Below, piece after piece: positions 47,966 through 58,406 of a DNA stretch of 64,000 nucleotides (position 1 is its first letter; each line of letters starts with the position of its first letter). The translations under genes were made by a program, and so were the position numbers. The stretch comes from Sedimentitalea arenosa (GTDB lineage Bacteria; Pseudomonadota; Alphaproteobacteria; Rhodobacterales; Rhodobacteraceae): positions 124,001 to 188,000 of the forward strand of contig NZ_JAELVR010000011.1 in NCBI RefSeq assembly GCF_016428585.1, in the 5' to 3' direction. The notes below the pieces were generated by a model. It was not told the DNA's origin and searched no databases. It was given only the letters and a program-made list of their open reading frames with translations.

Positions 47966-48892
47966 TCATATTGTGGATTCTAGCGCAGTGTGTGCAAAAC
48001 TTCCAATGGCTTGTCTCAGTTCCATCGACGAAAGTAGGCATCCGGCGGTCGATAGCCCATCTGCGACAGCAGCTTGCGGTGCCGAAATGGTCACCAGTTG
48101 GTGGCTCGGCCCCCCCTCCGTTCCGCGCGGGTCGAGGATATGCCCGAGTCCCTGCCCGGGAACCAGCATCGTACCGCCCGGCGAAGAGGTCGCAAGCGCC
48201 CTGTCGCGCAGGGTTACACGATCGACGATTCGCCCGTCGGGCATTGCGATTCCGACGGTCCAGTCCGCTCCATCCGGCCGGGTGCCGAGCGCGGCGACCT
48301 CACCGATGTCGATCAGCACATCCGTAAGTCCCCGTGCGATAAGCAGGGCCTTGATCCGATCGGTCACATAGCCTTGCGCGACCCCATTCAGTGTCAGTGC
48401 CATGCCCGGCCGGTCGAAGCGAATCGACTCCCGCGAAACCATGATGGCGTTCCAGCCGATCAAAGCGCGTGCATCGGCGATCTCGCGCGGCGAGGCCGCA
48501 TCGCCTTGCATCGCGAGAAGCCGCCACAGGGGTTGCAATGTGGGGTCGAACACGCCCCCGGTCGCGTCGTGCAGCCGTGCGCACAGGCTCAGAAGTTCCA
48601 GCATCTCCGGTGCCGGGTTGCGCAGCACCCCTGCGGTGTTCAGTCGCACGAGTTCTGAATCGGTGCGATAGAGACTGAAAATCCGTTCAAGCCGCGCCAG
48701 CTCCAGCTCGACAGCACGAAATACACTGCGTGACTCGGTCTCCTCGAGGCCGACGAGTTTCATCGAAGCCGGTGCCCCAAGCGCATAGCCGCGCCATTGC
48801 GCCATCGGGCCGGTTGCGGCACCGGCGGCGGTGCAAAGGCCGCCGGCCGCTGCAATCGTCAGAAAACGGCGGCGGGTCAGTGTTGAAGTCAT
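47966..48892 (-). CDS. nosX: NosX, ApbE-type FAD:protein FMN transferase
   Basis: A 308-residue periplasmic protein with a twin-arginine signal (TRRRFLTIAAAGGL near residues 6-19) and the ApbE fold (FSLYRTDSELVRLN, GGVFDPTLQPLWRLL, LTLNGVAQGYVTDRI, GHILDPRG). It attaches FMN to a threonine of NosR and NirI, which N2O reduction needs. The start overlaps nosL by four bases. Confidence 0.94.
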   Translation of the reverse strand: MTSTLTRRRFLTIAAAGGLCTAAGAATGPMAQWRGYALGAPASMKLVGLEETESRSVFRAVELELARLERIFSLYRTDSELVRLNTAGVLRNPAPEMLELLSLCARLHDATGGVFDPTLQPLWRLLAMQGDAASPREIADARALIGWNAIMVSRESIRFDRPGMALTLNGVAQGYVTDRIKALLIARGLTDVLIDIGEVAALGTRPDGADWTVGIAMPDGRIVDRVTLRDRALATSSPGGTMLVPGQGLGHILDPRGTEGGPSHQLVTISAPQAAVADGLSTAGCLLSSMELRQAIGSFAHTALESTI

Positions 48893-49404
48893 GCCGGGTC
48901 CTCCAGTGGCTGATCCAGGTCGACGGGCGCCAGCGCGGCGGCATCGGGTATGGCGTCAAGGGTCACGATGGTTCCACCGTATCTATGCACGAATGCCTCC
49001 GCGGCGCCAGAATCCGCGAAAGGAACGATCTCGGGCGCGCCCATCCCGCCCCGGACACCCGCGTCGACCACGAAGCTGGCAGTGTCGGCGGCGACCCAAT
49101 TGTCGGCGCCGATCTCGCTCCAGCTGGGTGCGGCTCCCATGTCGGTGACATAGATCGCAGCGATATCCGCACTCCGTTCCGGGCTCTTGAGATAGGCGAC
49201 GAGGTCGCGCACCTGAGCAAAGAAAAGCGGAGCGGGCATTCCGTCGAGATGGATCTGCCCCTTCGGCCCGGCGTGTTCTGACACGTTCATCTGGCAGAAG
49301 AAGCTCAGCGATTCTTCGGTCATGGCGACCGGATTCGGCGCCTCTGACACCTCCTCGCGGCAAGCCGAGAGCGTAATCAGGGCAAGGATCACAAGGGTTC
49401 TCAT
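48889..49404 (-). CDS. nosL: NosL, outer-membrane copper chaperone lipoprotein
   Basis: A 171-residue lipoprotein (lipobox LSAC, Cys15). The NosL domain holds the copper-binding region with CQMNVSEHAGPKGQIH (about residues 37-52), where the C-x-M pattern and histidine bind Cu(I), and a later MGAPEIVPFADSGAAEAF. It delivers copper to NosZ with the NosDFY transporter. Overlaps nosY and nosX. Confidence 0.95.
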   Translation of the reverse strand: MRTLVILALITLSACREEVSEAPNPVAMTEESLSFFCQMNVSEHAGPKGQIHLDGMPAPLFFAQVRDLVAYLKSPERSADIAAIYVTDMGAAPSWSEIGADNWVAADTASFVVDAGVRGGMGAPEIVPFADSGAAEAFVHRYGGTIVTLDAIPDAAALAPVDLDQPLEDPA

Positions 49405-50225
49405 GGTTCCAGCCTTCCAAAGAAGCGCCGTGCCAGCAGCAGGCCCAGGACGGGCCAGAGCAGCAACGACACGGGCGCGACCCAGATCGGCAGGGCCGAG
49501 GCCGCGCCAGCGAGCCCGGTTGCCATGGCCACTCCGTCAGACGCCGCGATGTTCCAGAGACGGAACGCATCGGCCGGGTTGGCGGCCATCATCCAGGGGA
49601 AGACCTTCTGGGTGAACCAGCCGCCCGCGTCGAACACGACCGCGCCGAGAAGGCCCAGATCATACAGCACGACGAACACCAACCACAGCCCGGCGCTCAG
49701 TCCCGCGGCGCCGGTCGCACTGCCGGCAAGCGCCGACAGCATGTAGCCCAGCGACAGGAACGCGGCACCCAGCAGGATCGATGTCAGGATGAGGCGCAAC
49801 AGGGCAGCCAGGCTGGCCGCGTCCGCACCGCCGGACAAGGCGGCCAATGCGCCCGCTGTTCCAAACCCGATAACCATCGCGAAGGCGAGGGCCGCGATAT
49901 GCGCCAGGAATTTGCCGAGCAGGATCTCGGCCCGGCTGACCGGGTAGGACAGCAGCAGCCCCAGTCCGCCGCGTTCGGCTTCTCCCGCGATCGAGTCAAA
50001 GGCCATCATCAAGGCCAGCAGCGGCGCCAGATAGACCGAGAGCGTTGTCATTGACGCAACGGAGACGGTCAGCATGTTCACGCCCAGCGTGCCGGTCGGG
50101 GCGCTGCCCGCAAGTGTCAACGCCACCGCGAACAGCACCATGATGACGGTCGCCATCAACAGCCAGCGATTGCGGCGGGTGATGATCGCTTCGATACGGG
50201 CGATGGCAAGGATGCGGCGGATCAT
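49401..50225 (-). CDS. nosY: NosY, ABC transporter permease
   Basis: A 274-residue inner-membrane protein with six hydrophobic segments (for example WLLMATVIMVLFAVALTLAG, LGAAFLSLGYMLSALAG, APVSLLLWPVLGLLLARRF). The internal FDSIAGEAERGGLGLLLSYP is typical of ABC-2 type permeases and faces NosF. Part of the NosDFY complex for NosZ copper-site assembly. Confidence 0.94.
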   Translation of the reverse strand: MIRRILAIARIEAIITRRNRWLLMATVIMVLFAVALTLAGSAPTGTLGVNMLTVSVASMTTLSVYLAPLLALMMAFDSIAGEAERGGLGLLLSYPVSRAEILLGKFLAHIAALAFAMVIGFGTAGALAALSGGADAASLAALLRLILTSILLGAAFLSLGYMLSALAGSATGAAGLSAGLWLVFVVLYDLGLLGAVVFDAGGWFTQKVFPWMMAANPADAFRLWNIAASDGVAMATGLAGAASALPIWVAPVSLLLWPVLGLLLARRFFGRLEP

Positions 50226-51121
50226 TGCGAGTCTCCCTTGGAGTAATGGCGATAGAGGTCTTCAAGGCGCGGCGGATGCATCTCGATATCGGCGACGGCC
50301 TCGCCCATCGCCGACAGGCGGCGCAGTTCGGCCATCTTGCGGTCGGGCGTACAGAGCAGATCGACCGAGACGCCGTTGACCCGGGTTCCACCGGTCTCAT
50401 CGGCAATGCGCGCGGCGGCATCGCCATGGGCACGCACCCGTAGGCGCGTCGGCAGCCCGGCGCGCAGAGTCAGGTTGTCGAGCGTGTCATCGGCCACGAG
50501 CCGTCCGTCGCGCAGGATGGCGATACGGTCGGTGCGCGCCTCGACCTCGGTCAGGGTGTGGCTGGCGATCACCACGGCGGTTCCATGCGCGGCCATTTCG
50601 TCAATGATCGCATAAAGTTCGTGGCGCGAGATCGGGTCGAGTCCCGAGGTCGGCTCATCCAGAAGTGCCAGTTTCGGGCGACCGAGCAAAACCTGTGCGA
50701 GGCCGAGCCGCTGGCGCATCCCTTTCGAATAAGTTCCGATGCGACGGTCGGCGGCGTCGGCGATACCGACCCGGTCGAGATAGCCCGCGACCTGCGCCAT
50801 ATCGCTACCTGCAAGCCGCGCGAACAAGGTCAGTTGTTCCCGGCCGGTAAGCGATTTGTGAAAAGCGACAGCCTCGGGAAGATACGCGGTGACCGTGCGG
50901 GCATGGGCGCTGCCGGGGCGCGCGCCATCCACGGTGATCCGGCCATCGTCCAGTGTCGTCAGTCCCAGAACGGCCTTCATCAGGGTCGATTTTCCGGCGC
51001 CGTTATGGCCCAGAAGCGCGATGCGCTGGCCCGGCTCGGCGTTGAGCGAAACGCCTTCAAGAACGCGCATGGCACCGCGGGATTTCCCCGCGTTTTTGAT
51101 ATGAAGAATGGAGTCAGCCAT
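50222..51121 (-). CDS. nosF: NosF, ABC transporter ATPase
   Basis: A 299-residue cytoplasmic ATPase. Walker A GHNGAGKST is at residues 38-46, the signature is YSKGMRQRLGLAQVLLG (SKGMRQR instead of LSGGQ, usual in this branch), and Walker B is LALLDEPTSGLD. Pairs with NosY. The start overlaps nosD by eight bases. Confidence 0.96.
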   Translation of the reverse strand: MADSILHIKNAGKSRGAMRVLEGVSLNAEPGQRIALLGHNGAGKSTLMKAVLGLTTLDDGRITVDGARPGSAHARTVTAYLPEAVAFHKSLTGREQLTLFARLAGSDMAQVAGYLDRVGIADAADRRIGTYSKGMRQRLGLAQVLLGRPKLALLDEPTSGLDPISRHELYAIIDEMAAHGTAVVIASHTLTEVEARTDRIAILRDGRLVADDTLDNLTLRAGLPTRLRVRAHGDAAARIADETGGTRVNGVSVDLLCTPDRKMAELRRLSAMGEAVADIEMHPPRLEDLYRHYSKGDSQ

Positions 51122-52376
51122 TGTCGTCTCCTGAAAATACCGGCACGGCGACCGGCGCTGGCTGCATCATTGGAAAACTGTCCATCACGCCTCCGGGCAA
51201 TAGCGCCGGGAAAGCCGCCTGAGACCAGCGCACCAGCTGCACGGCGGGCGAGCCGAGCAACAGCTTGGCAGCGGGTTGCGTCCACAGCACATGGTCCATC
51301 GCATCATTCGGGCGATAGGGCACGTCCGCGACGCCGTTACCGTCCAGATCGTAGGCCGCGAAGTCGCTCCAGTGATTGCCCTTTCCGTCGCGGGACCATT
51401 CGTCCCACTTGGTGCTGACATACTTTACCTGGGTGCGGTTGCCGATAAACGCGTTGCCTGTGATCGCGTTGTCTGCGGAACCGGCGGTGAAGTGGATACC
51501 GATATCACACCCCTCGAACCGATTGCCGGTGAAGGTGTTCTTGTTCGAATTGTACAGGAACGCACAGCGGTTCTGGCCGTTCCTCACGAGGTTTCCGGTG
51601 ATCTCGGAATTGTTGGTATAGTTCATCATGATGCCGTGTTCGCGATCGTTCACGGACAGGTTGCCAGTCACCTTCACGCGTTTTGAGAACATCACGGCAT
51701 AGCCGAGATCATTGCCGATCGAGATGTTGCCACTGACCTCGGATTGGTTGGCATACATGTAGTGCACCGCGAAACGCAGGTCGCGGAATCGATTTCCGGT
51801 GAAGGTGTTGCGCATCGAGGAGTTGACGAAGATCCCATCGCGCCCCCAGCGCACATCGTTGCCATCGACCACGGCCCCCGGCGCATTCCAGACATAGATG
51901 CCGTTGCCGCGGTCGTTCATGCGGCGATCCTGACGGCCTTCGATGCGGTTGTCGGCGACCAGAGAGTCGCGCGCGCCGTGGATATCGACGCCATAGAGAT
52001 TGCCCAGCAGCACGTTGTCCTGGACCACAGCACCAGTCGCGCCCTTGAGCAGTTGCACCCCTGAATCGATGCCCTCGTGGTCCGAGCCAGAACCGACGAT
52101 CGTCAGCCCCCTGACCACGACATCGGTTGCGGTGACGGTAACCACGCTGCCCTGCCCGCCGCCGTCGAGCGTGGCATGGCCGCGCCCGTCCAGTGTGACG
52201 GATTTGTCGAGCAGCACGGTTTCGGAATAGGTGCCGGGCCGCAGGACGAGCGTATCGCCTGGCGCGGCCCGGTTCAGGGTCTCGGCGATGGCCCCCGGCT
52301 GCACCGGCACATCCCACTCGGCCGCCGAAAGCGGCAGAGCGGCAAGCACCAGTGCAAGGGTCGGGAGCCAACGCAT
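51114..52376 (-). CDS. nosD: NosD, periplasmic beta-helix protein
   Basis: A 420-residue exported protein with a signal peptide (about residues 1-19, ending PLSAAEW) and a right-handed beta helix of parallel CASH-type repeats (many N-x-F/I-T-G-N motifs such as MRNTFTGNRFRDLRF and NKNTFTGNRFEGCDIG). It docks on NosFY and on NosZ during copper-site assembly. The start is four bases after the nosZ stop. Confidence 0.95.
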   Translation of the reverse strand: MRWLPTLALVLAALPLSAAEWDVPVQPGAIAETLNRAAPGDTLVLRPGTYSETVLLDKSVTLDGRGHATLDGGGQGSVVTVTATDVVVRGLTIVGSGSDHEGIDSGVQLLKGATGAVVQDNVLLGNLYGVDIHGARDSLVADNRIEGRQDRRMNDRGNGIYVWNAPGAVVDGNDVRWGRDGIFVNSSMRNTFTGNRFRDLRFAVHYMYANQSEVSGNISIGNDLGYAVMFSKRVKVTGNLSVNDREHGIMMNYTNNSEITGNLVRNGQNRCAFLYNSNKNTFTGNRFEGCDIGIHFTAGSADNAITGNAFIGNRTQVKYVSTKWDEWSRDGKGNHWSDFAAYDLDGNGVADVPYRPNDAMDHVLWTQPAAKLLLGSPAVQLVRWSQAAFPALLPGGVMDSFPMMQPAPVAVPVFSGDDNG

Positions 52377-52380
52377 CTGA

Positions 52381-54294
52381 TCAGCTCGCCCGCGGTTCGA
52401 CGAACATGCGGCCGCGCATTTCCATGTGCAGCGCGTGGCAGAACCACTGGCAGTAGTACCAGTAGACGCCGGGACGGTCAGCCGTGAAGGTCACCGACGC
52501 AGTGGCCTGCGGCGCGACTTCCATCGCGATCCCGTGGTTGCCGAGGCAGAAGCCATGGGTCACGTCATCGACGTCATCCATGTTGGTGACATAGATCGTG
52601 ACTTCATCGCCCTGCTTGACAGTGAATTTTTCCATCGAGAACTGAGGCGCGACAGAGGACATGTACACCCGGACCTTGTTGCCGTCCCGGATCGGTTCAT
52701 CGTGACCCCAATCCAGATCGACTCCATCCGCTTCAGCCTGGATACGGGCATCTTCCCACGTCGGATCGTTGCGGTCCCAGACGTCGACCGGCTTCACGAT
52801 ATCGGCGCGCACGATGATGCTGTCATGCGGTTCGGCAAAGGTCGGCCCGTCATGCACGACACGTAGGGTCTCTTCGGACAGGTCGATGATCTGCTCGTTC
52901 TCGGGCTTCAGCGGGCCGGTGTTCAGGAACCGGTCCTTGGAGAACTTGTTCATCGAGATCAGCCACTTGCCGTCTGCCTCCTTGGTCTCACCCATAGAAG
53001 TCGAGTTGTGACCCGGCTGGTAATGCACGTCGACCTTCTGCTCGATCGGATCGACATCCTCGCCGGCATAGGCGCGCAGGGCCTTGTCGATGTTCCATTT
53101 GACGATCTGGCTGTCGAGGAACAGCGTGGTGAAGGCGTTGCCCTTGTCGTCGAACGCGGTGTGGAGCGGGCCAAGACCCAGCTGCGGTTCCGCCACGATG
53201 CAGGAGCGCGGATCGGCGTCGCTTTCGAACAACGCATCGACCTTGGTCACGTCGATCACCGACACGGTTGGCGACAGCTTGCCGTTGATCATGACGTGCT
53301 TGCCGTCAGGTGCGGTGTTACAGCCATGCGGGCTGTTCGCGATCGGGATGTAACGCGTGTAGTTCTTGTTCTGCCCCTTGCGTCCGTCGATCACCGGCAC
53401 GCCCTTGAGCATCTGCACGTCGCCATTGGCCACGCCTTCCTCGATCGCCTTGATGTTGAAGACGACGACATGGTCCATCTCGTTGGCGGTCATCTCGGCG
53501 AGGTTGGTGCCCATTTCCGAGTTGTAGCTGGTCGAGAAGGCGTATTTGCCCTGGTAGTCGCAATCGGTGTTGTCGAGGTTGCCCGAGACCATGACCTGCC
53601 AGGCCACCTTCATCTCGTCCCCGTCAATGGCGGTGAAGAAGTTCACGTACTGCGACGGATCGTCGAGCACGCTGCCGTCGTTGACGATGGGCGTCTCGTC
53701 CTCGCCGTTGGCAAACACGTAGCCGGTGCGCGGGAATTTCTGCGGCCGCAGGCCGTGGATCGCCTTGGCGTTGGGGATCTCGATGATCTTGTCGCACTTC
53801 ATCACGTCGCAGCGCACGCGGGCGACGCGAGTGTTGGCCTTGTCGTTCATGAACAGGTAGCGCCCGTCATAGGTGCCATCCGTGAAGGACATGTGCGGGT
53901 GGTGCAAATCGCCGTTGTCGTAGGTCTTCATGCCGCGCTTGGCGAGATACTCCTTGGTTTCCGGCAGCAGCCCTTCCGTCATGATCTTGAGGCTTTCGTT
54001 GGTCTGCCCCCAACCGGTGGCGGAGCAACGGTTGAACACCGGGATCCGCATCAGTTCCCGCATCGACGGGAAACCGAGGACCCGCACTTCGCCCGTCTGG
54101 CCCGACGACCAGAAGCCGTAATACTCGTCCAGTTCGCCCGGCTCGAGGTTGATCTTGCCGGCCGCGCGTGCGGCGGTGCCGGTGCTGTTCAGCAGCGCTC
54201 CGCCAACGCCGGTGCCAGCCAGCACGGCGCCGGTCGCCGTGGCGCCCAGCATGCCCCGACGGGTCATCGCGAGTTTCTTGAAAGCTTCGGACAT
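52381..54294 (-). CDS. nosZ: nitrous oxide reductase
   Basis: Reduces N2O to N2 in the periplasm. The 637-residue precursor has a Tat signal ([18 protein letters not shown]), a seven-bladed propeller carrying the CuZ histidines (including [12 protein letters not shown]), and a C-terminal cupredoxin domain with the CuA motif [12 protein letters not shown]. This is a clade I (Tat-exported) NosZ. The start at 54294 follows GGAGGAACACACC. Confidence 0.98.
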   Translation of the reverse strand: MSEAFKKLAMTRRGMLGATATGAVLAGTGVGGALLNSTGTAARAAGKINLEPGELDEYYGFWSSGQTGEVRVLGFPSMRELMRIPVFNRCSATGWGQTNESLKIMTEGLLPETKEYLAKRGMKTYDNGDLHHPHMSFTDGTYDGRYLFMNDKANTRVARVRCDVMKCDKIIEIPNAKAIHGLRPQKFPRTGYVFANGEDETPIVNDGSVLDDPSQYVNFFTAIDGDEMKVAWQVMVSGNLDNTDCDYQGKYAFSTSYNSEMGTNLAEMTANEMDHVVVFNIKAIEEGVANGDVQMLKGVPVIDGRKGQNKNYTRYIPIANSPHGCNTAPDGKHVMINGKLSPTVSVIDVTKVDALFESDADPRSCIVAEPQLGLGPLHTAFDDKGNAFTTLFLDSQIVKWNIDKALRAYAGEDVDPIEQKVDVHYQPGHNSTSMGETKEADGKWLISMNKFSKDRFLNTGPLKPENEQIIDLSEETLRVVHDGPTFAEPHDSIIVRADIVKPVDVWDRNDPTWEDARIQAEADGVDLDWGHDEPIRDGNKVRVYMSSVAPQFSMEKFTVKQGDEVTIYVTNMDDVDDVTHGFCLGNHGIAMEVAPQATASVTFTADRPGVYWYYCQWFCHALHMEMRGRMFVEPRAS

Positions 54295-54308
54295 GGTGTG
54301 TTCCTCCT

Positions 54309-56483
54309 TTAGGGATTCAGGGTTTGGCCGGCCTTGGCGGGCTGGCCCTTCTTGAGAAAATCGTCGCTGACCTTGCCGACAGCGGCGCGTCGTTTCAGTT
54401 GCCGGATGACGACCGGGCATTTGGCGTCGGATTGATAGAGCACCTGGCAATGCAGGCAGTTGACGCATTCGTTGGGGTTGATCTCGCCCGTCGGGTGGAT
54501 CGCCTGCACCGGGCATTCATTGGCGCAGGTCTGGCACGGGCTGCCGCATTCCTTGTAGCGGCGCAGCCAATCGAACATCCGCATCCGCGCCGGGATCGCC
54601 AGTGCGCCGCCCAGCGGGCAGAGATAGCGGCAATAGAAGCGCTCGACGAAGAGGCCGATGACCAGCAGCGTCACGGCAAAGACGACGAAGGGCCAGTCGC
54701 GCACGAACTTCAGGATGATCGCGGTCTTGAAGGGTTCCACCTCGGCCAGTTTCTCGGCCAGCGGGATCGACGCCAGCGATACGCCGAACAGGCCGAGGAA
54801 GATCATGTACTTGATCGGCCAGAGCCGTTCATGCAGGCCCCACGGCACTTCCCATTGCGGCACCTTCAGCGCGCGGGCGATCTGGTTGGTCAATTCCTGC
54901 AAGGCGCCGAACGGGCAGAGCCAGCCGCAATACGCACCCCTGCCCCAGAACAGCAGGGCTGCGGCGATGGCGAACCACTGGATGAAGACCAGCGGATCCA
55001 GCAGGAACGCGTCCCAAGTGAACCCTGTGCGCAAGCTGCCCGCCAGTGCCATGAGGTTCACGACCGACAGTTGCGCATTCGCATACCAGCCGATGAAGAA
55101 CAGGCTCATCGTCAGGAAGGAAATCCGCACCCAGTAGAACACGCGTGGATTGGCGGTGGCCTGGAACTGGAAGAAAAAGATGCCGGTCAGGGTCAGCAGC
55201 ATGACGCCGAGAATGGCGATCTCGACCACCCGGTCACGCCAGATACGTTGCCACAGCGCGGTCTTGGCCGCGGCCTCAGCGGTATCGTCGGCTACCACCT
55301 TGGGCGCCGCCGCGGGCAGCGGTTTCAGGTAATGCTTGGGCAGCGCATAGCCCAGATCAAAGGTCAGGAAGGTCTTTTCCACCGCGCCGATCGCTCGTTG
55401 CGCCAGCAGCTGCACGCGGAACGGCTCGGCCGGATCGAAACCGCTGTCGGCGGGGATGGTGAAGATGTCGAGCTCGTTGAAGCTGGGCGCGTCGGGTGCT
55501 GCCACCGTGCGCAGACGCTCATGCTGCTTGTCGGTCCAGCGCACGGCGTCGTCGCCCTGGATCAACTGGATGCGGTCGAACAGCCCGCCGCGCACATAGC
55601 CCGATCCCTTGAAGGAGTACTCTCCCCGGCCCAGCAGCAGCAGCGCGTGTTCACCCGGTTGCAGGCGGTCGGTCAGGTTGGCGTATTCCTCGGGACCCAG
55701 CAGGCTGAGGCCGATGGAAGGCACGCTGACAAGGGCTGCGTGCATGTCGATATAGGTATCATCCGGCGCGCCCTTTTCCGGACGGGCGATGGCTTTGGGA
55801 TCGCCGGTGGCCTCGAAGGCCGCGTTGATCTGGCCAACATCCAGCGTCAGCCGCCGGATCGAGCCGTCGCCCGCGAGGGTCTGCCAGTCGCGAATGTCGG
55901 ACTGGCTCATGTCGATCTCACGCTTGGGAGCACCGGTGTCTGCGGGAGCGAGCCCACCCAGGTTCAGCGCACGGGCGACCTTGATGCCGGCGCGCACCAG
56001 GCTGTCGTCGATCACCATGATCGTCACGGTCGCGCCCGAGATGATGTCGAGATCATGCGCCTCGCCACCAGTCGCGGCCTCGGCCTTGAGGTCCATGCCG
56101 CGATAGCCCTCGGTCAGGGCGACGATTCGTGAATTGGGGATGCCGATCAGCACGATCGGTTCGGAATGCTTGACCAGTTGCACGCCAGTCAGAACGGCGT
56201 CGGGGTCGATGGCAGCGACCACGTGGATCGGCTTGCCGGAATAGCCGGTGGTGCCGACGAAATCCGAAGTCAGGAAGGCCCAGGCGACGGTCTCGCCACC
56301 GCTGAGCACCGGCGCCAAGGGAACATCCTCGCGCAGCGGTCCGAACGCGTCGGCGCCGGGCGCAAGGTCGGAAGGGGAAAGGTCGGCGAGGAAGCTTGAG
56401 AGCGTGTCCGCATCGGCGCGCGGCGCGGTCAGCGCGAAGAGCGCGACGGCAAGCATCAGGATCAGGGAAGCGAGGCGGGTCAT
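54309..56483 (-). CDS. nosR: NosR, membrane flavo-iron-sulfur protein
   Basis: A 724-residue protein that supplies electrons for, and is required for expression of, N2O reductase. Order of parts: signal sequence, periplasmic FMN-binding domain (the likely FMN threonine is in [12 protein letters not shown], near residue 170), membrane helices, and cytoplasmic cluster motifs ([49 protein letters not shown]). It lies directly upstream of nosZ, which distinguishes it from the NirI paralogue. Confidence 0.95.
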   Translation of the reverse strand: MTRLASLILMLAVALFALTAPRADADTLSSFLADLSPSDLAPGADAFGPLREDVPLAPVLSGGETVAWAFLTSDFVGTTGYSGKPIHVVAAIDPDAVLTGVQLVKHSEPIVLIGIPNSRIVALTEGYRGMDLKAEAATGGEAHDLDIISGATVTIMVIDDSLVRAGIKVARALNLGGLAPADTGAPKREIDMSQSDIRDWQTLAGDGSIRRLTLDVGQINAAFEATGDPKAIARPEKGAPDDTYIDMHAALVSVPSIGLSLLGPEEYANLTDRLQPGEHALLLLGRGEYSFKGSGYVRGGLFDRIQLIQGDDAVRWTDKQHERLRTVAAPDAPSFNELDIFTIPADSGFDPAEPFRVQLLAQRAIGAVEKTFLTFDLGYALPKHYLKPLPAAAPKVVADDTAEAAAKTALWQRIWRDRVVEIAILGVMLLTLTGIFFFQFQATANPRVFYWVRISFLTMSLFFIGWYANAQLSVVNLMALAGSLRTGFTWDAFLLDPLVFIQWFAIAAALLFWGRGAYCGWLCPFGALQELTNQIARALKVPQWEVPWGLHERLWPIKYMIFLGLFGVSLASIPLAEKLAEVEPFKTAIILKFVRDWPFVVFAVTLLVIGLFVERFYCRYLCPLGGALAIPARMRMFDWLRRYKECGSPCQTCANECPVQAIHPTGEINPNECVNCLHCQVLYQSDAKCPVVIRQLKRRAAVGKVSDDFLKKGQPAKAGQTLNP

Positions 56484-56953
56484 GCCGCTGCCCTCCCCAT
56501 CGAGTGGTCAAGCGGCGTCATGTAGGGAAGGTCCGTCAAAGTCATATTCATGTGCGGCAGTGGAGGGCCGCGGGTCTCGGGCCACAAGCGGGCGGCACTG
56601 GATTCGATCTCGGCCTCTGTTGAGCCTTGCAGGTGCGTGACGACATCGGGCGCGGTCGGCATTGCCATCTGGAGCGGCGGAACACCCGGCGGCACCGAAG
56701 CCCCCAGAACACAGGGGCAGCAGCCCTGACAGGTTGCCGGAAGGCTCGGAGTCGAGTCGGCATCGGAGAGGTCGACGCGAACCATTTCTACGCCGTTTTC
56801 GCCGCAGATCTCGATCCACGCGCCACCCGAAGCTTGCGCCGATACCGGCAGGAAAACCTGCAAAACCAATGCAATGACACCGATCCACGCACCGAAACAC
56901 CGTTGCCGTAGGCCGGCGGCATGTTTGATGCGATTGGATTTGGCAGGTCTCAC
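56480..56953 (-). CDS. nosC: NosC-like exported cysteine-rich protein
   Basis: A 157-residue protein with one N-terminal hydrophobic segment (WIGVIALVLQVFLPVSAQAS) and a cysteine cluster CQGCCPC near the middle, preceded by IEICGENGVEM. The proline/methionine/histidine-rich tail (PHMNMTLTDLPYM) could bind copper. It starts the nos operon before nosR, the position of nosC in Paracoccus nosCRZDFYLX; the identity is inferred from position and cysteines. A GTG start is used, and the stop overlaps nosR by four bases. Confidence 0.65.
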   Translation of the reverse strand: MRPAKSNRIKHAAGLRQRCFGAWIGVIALVLQVFLPVSAQASGGAWIEICGENGVEMVRVDLSDADSTPSLPATCQGCCPCVLGASVPPGVPPLQMAMPTAPDVVTHLQGSTEAEIESSAARLWPETRGPPLPHMNMTLTDLPYMTPLDHSMGRAAA

Positions 56954-57272
56954 GAAAGGTCCGTCGATTGCGATGTCCCTGCCGTGCCTAAAGATGAATC
57001 TGAGGTTGTGACTTGACGAAAGTCAACGCCGTTAAGGATTTGATCGGAACGTCCAAAGGTCAGGTTCGCGCTGACCCTTTGGGGGACGCAGCACCATCCA
57101 CCAAGCGCACATTTTTTCGAGCGATTGTTGGGTCTCGTGGCCCACCGCATCGCGGGTCAAAGCGCCACCAGCTCCTTGAGGCAGGCACGTACGCTCGACG
57201 CTTGAACTTGCGGCTTGAGCGGTTTTCTCTCGGCGCTGGACAGTGGCCATCAACGACAGCGTGTGACTGATC
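56954..57272. other. 319-base region between nos operon and pheS
   Basis: Contains the Fnr-type box at 57013-57026 and, beyond it, about 245 bases in which I find no recognisable gene, transposase remnant or RNA. Open frames are present on both strands but none has a ribosome site or family resemblance. Confidence 0.5.
57013..57026. promoter_or_regulatory. Fnr/Dnr-type box upstream of the nos operon
   Basis: TTGAC-GAAA-GTCAA is a perfect 14-base dyad, 60 bases before the first nos gene. It shares the core GAAAGTCAA with the nirI/nirS box. Confidence 0.8.
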
Positions 57273-58346
57273 TTACCGGCTCAACCCGCCATGCAGTGTC
57301 GGGACGTCCAATGCCGCGAAACCGTAGTGGCGCAGCCAGCGCAGGTCGGAGTCAAAAAAGGCACGAAGGTCGGGAATACCGTATTTCAGCATCGCGATCC
57401 GGTCGATGCCCATGCCGAAGGCGAAGCCCTGCCATTCGTTCGGATCGATCCCGCCGGCCTGCAGCACCTTGGGATGCACCATGCCCGAGCCGAGAATTTC
57501 CAGCCAATCGTCGCCCTCGCCCACCTTGAGCGTGCCGCCTTCCCAGGAACAGCGGATATCGACTTCGGCGGACGGCTCTGTGAAGGGAAAGTGCGAGGCA
57601 CGAAACCGCAGCTCAACGTCCTCGACCTCGAAGAATGCCTTGACGAATTCCTCGAGTACCCATTTGAGGTTCGCCATCGAGATGTCCTTGTCGATGGCGA
57701 GACCCTCGACCTGGTGGAACATCGGCGTGTGGGTCTGGTCGTAATCGGCGCGATAGACGCCGCCCGGGCAGATGATGCGCATCGGCGCGCCCATCTTTTC
57801 CATGCTCCTGATCTGTACCGGGCTCGTATGGGTGCGCAGCACGTGCGGCGGGCGATCGTCGCCTTCGGCGCGGTGCATGTAGAACGTATCCATCTCGGCC
57901 CGCGCGGGGTGATGGGACGGAATGTTCAACGCGTCGAAATTGTACCAGTCGGTGTCGATGCGGGGACCTTCGGCGACGGAAAACCCCATCTCGGCAAAGA
58001 TCGCGGTGACTTCCTCGCTGACCTGGCTCACCGGGTGCAGCGTACCCTGACGGCGCGGACGCGTCGGCAGGGTCACATCAAGCCATTCCGTGCGCAGGCG
58101 CGCGTCGAGCGCGGCATCGGCCAGTGCGGCCTTCTTGGCGGCCAGGGCCGAGTTGATCTCGTCCTTCAATGCGTTCAAGGCGGGGCCCGCGACTTGGCGT
58201 TCCTCGGGCGTCATCTTGCCCAGTTCGCGCATCTTGAGAGCGACTTCGCCCTTCTTGCCGACGGCGGCGACCCGGATGGATTCCAGCGCCGACTCGTCCG
58301 CCGCCTCGGCGATCTGGCCCAGGTATTTCGCCTTCAACTCGTCCAT
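57273..58346 (-). CDS. pheS: phenylalanine-tRNA ligase alpha subunit
   Basis: A 357-residue class II aminoacyl-tRNA synthetase subunit. It has the N-terminal coiled coil, motif 2 region ([35 protein letters not shown]) and motif 3 ([18 protein letters not shown]). The start at 58346 follows GGAGACGGGC. pheT normally lies shortly downstream, but here the nos operon follows, so pheT is elsewhere. Confidence 0.97.
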   Translation of the reverse strand: MDELKAKYLGQIAEAADESALESIRVAAVGKKGEVALKMRELGKMTPEERQVAGPALNALKDEINSALAAKKAALADAALDARLRTEWLDVTLPTRPRRQGTLHPVSQVSEEVTAIFAEMGFSVAEGPRIDTDWYNFDALNIPSHHPARAEMDTFYMHRAEGDDRPPHVLRTHTSPVQIRSMEKMGAPMRIICPGGVYRADYDQTHTPMFHQVEGLAIDKDISMANLKWVLEEFVKAFFEVEDVELRFRASHFPFTEPSAEVDIRCSWEGGTLKVGEGDDWLEILGSGMVHPKVLQAGGIDPNEWQGFAFGMGIDRIAMLKYGIPDLRAFFDSDLRWLRHYGFAALDVPTLHGGLSR

Positions 58347-58406
58347 GCCCGTCTCCTGCACTTCTTCTTTTGGTCTGCTATCCAGACGGGACGGCAAAGG
58401 CAAGGC

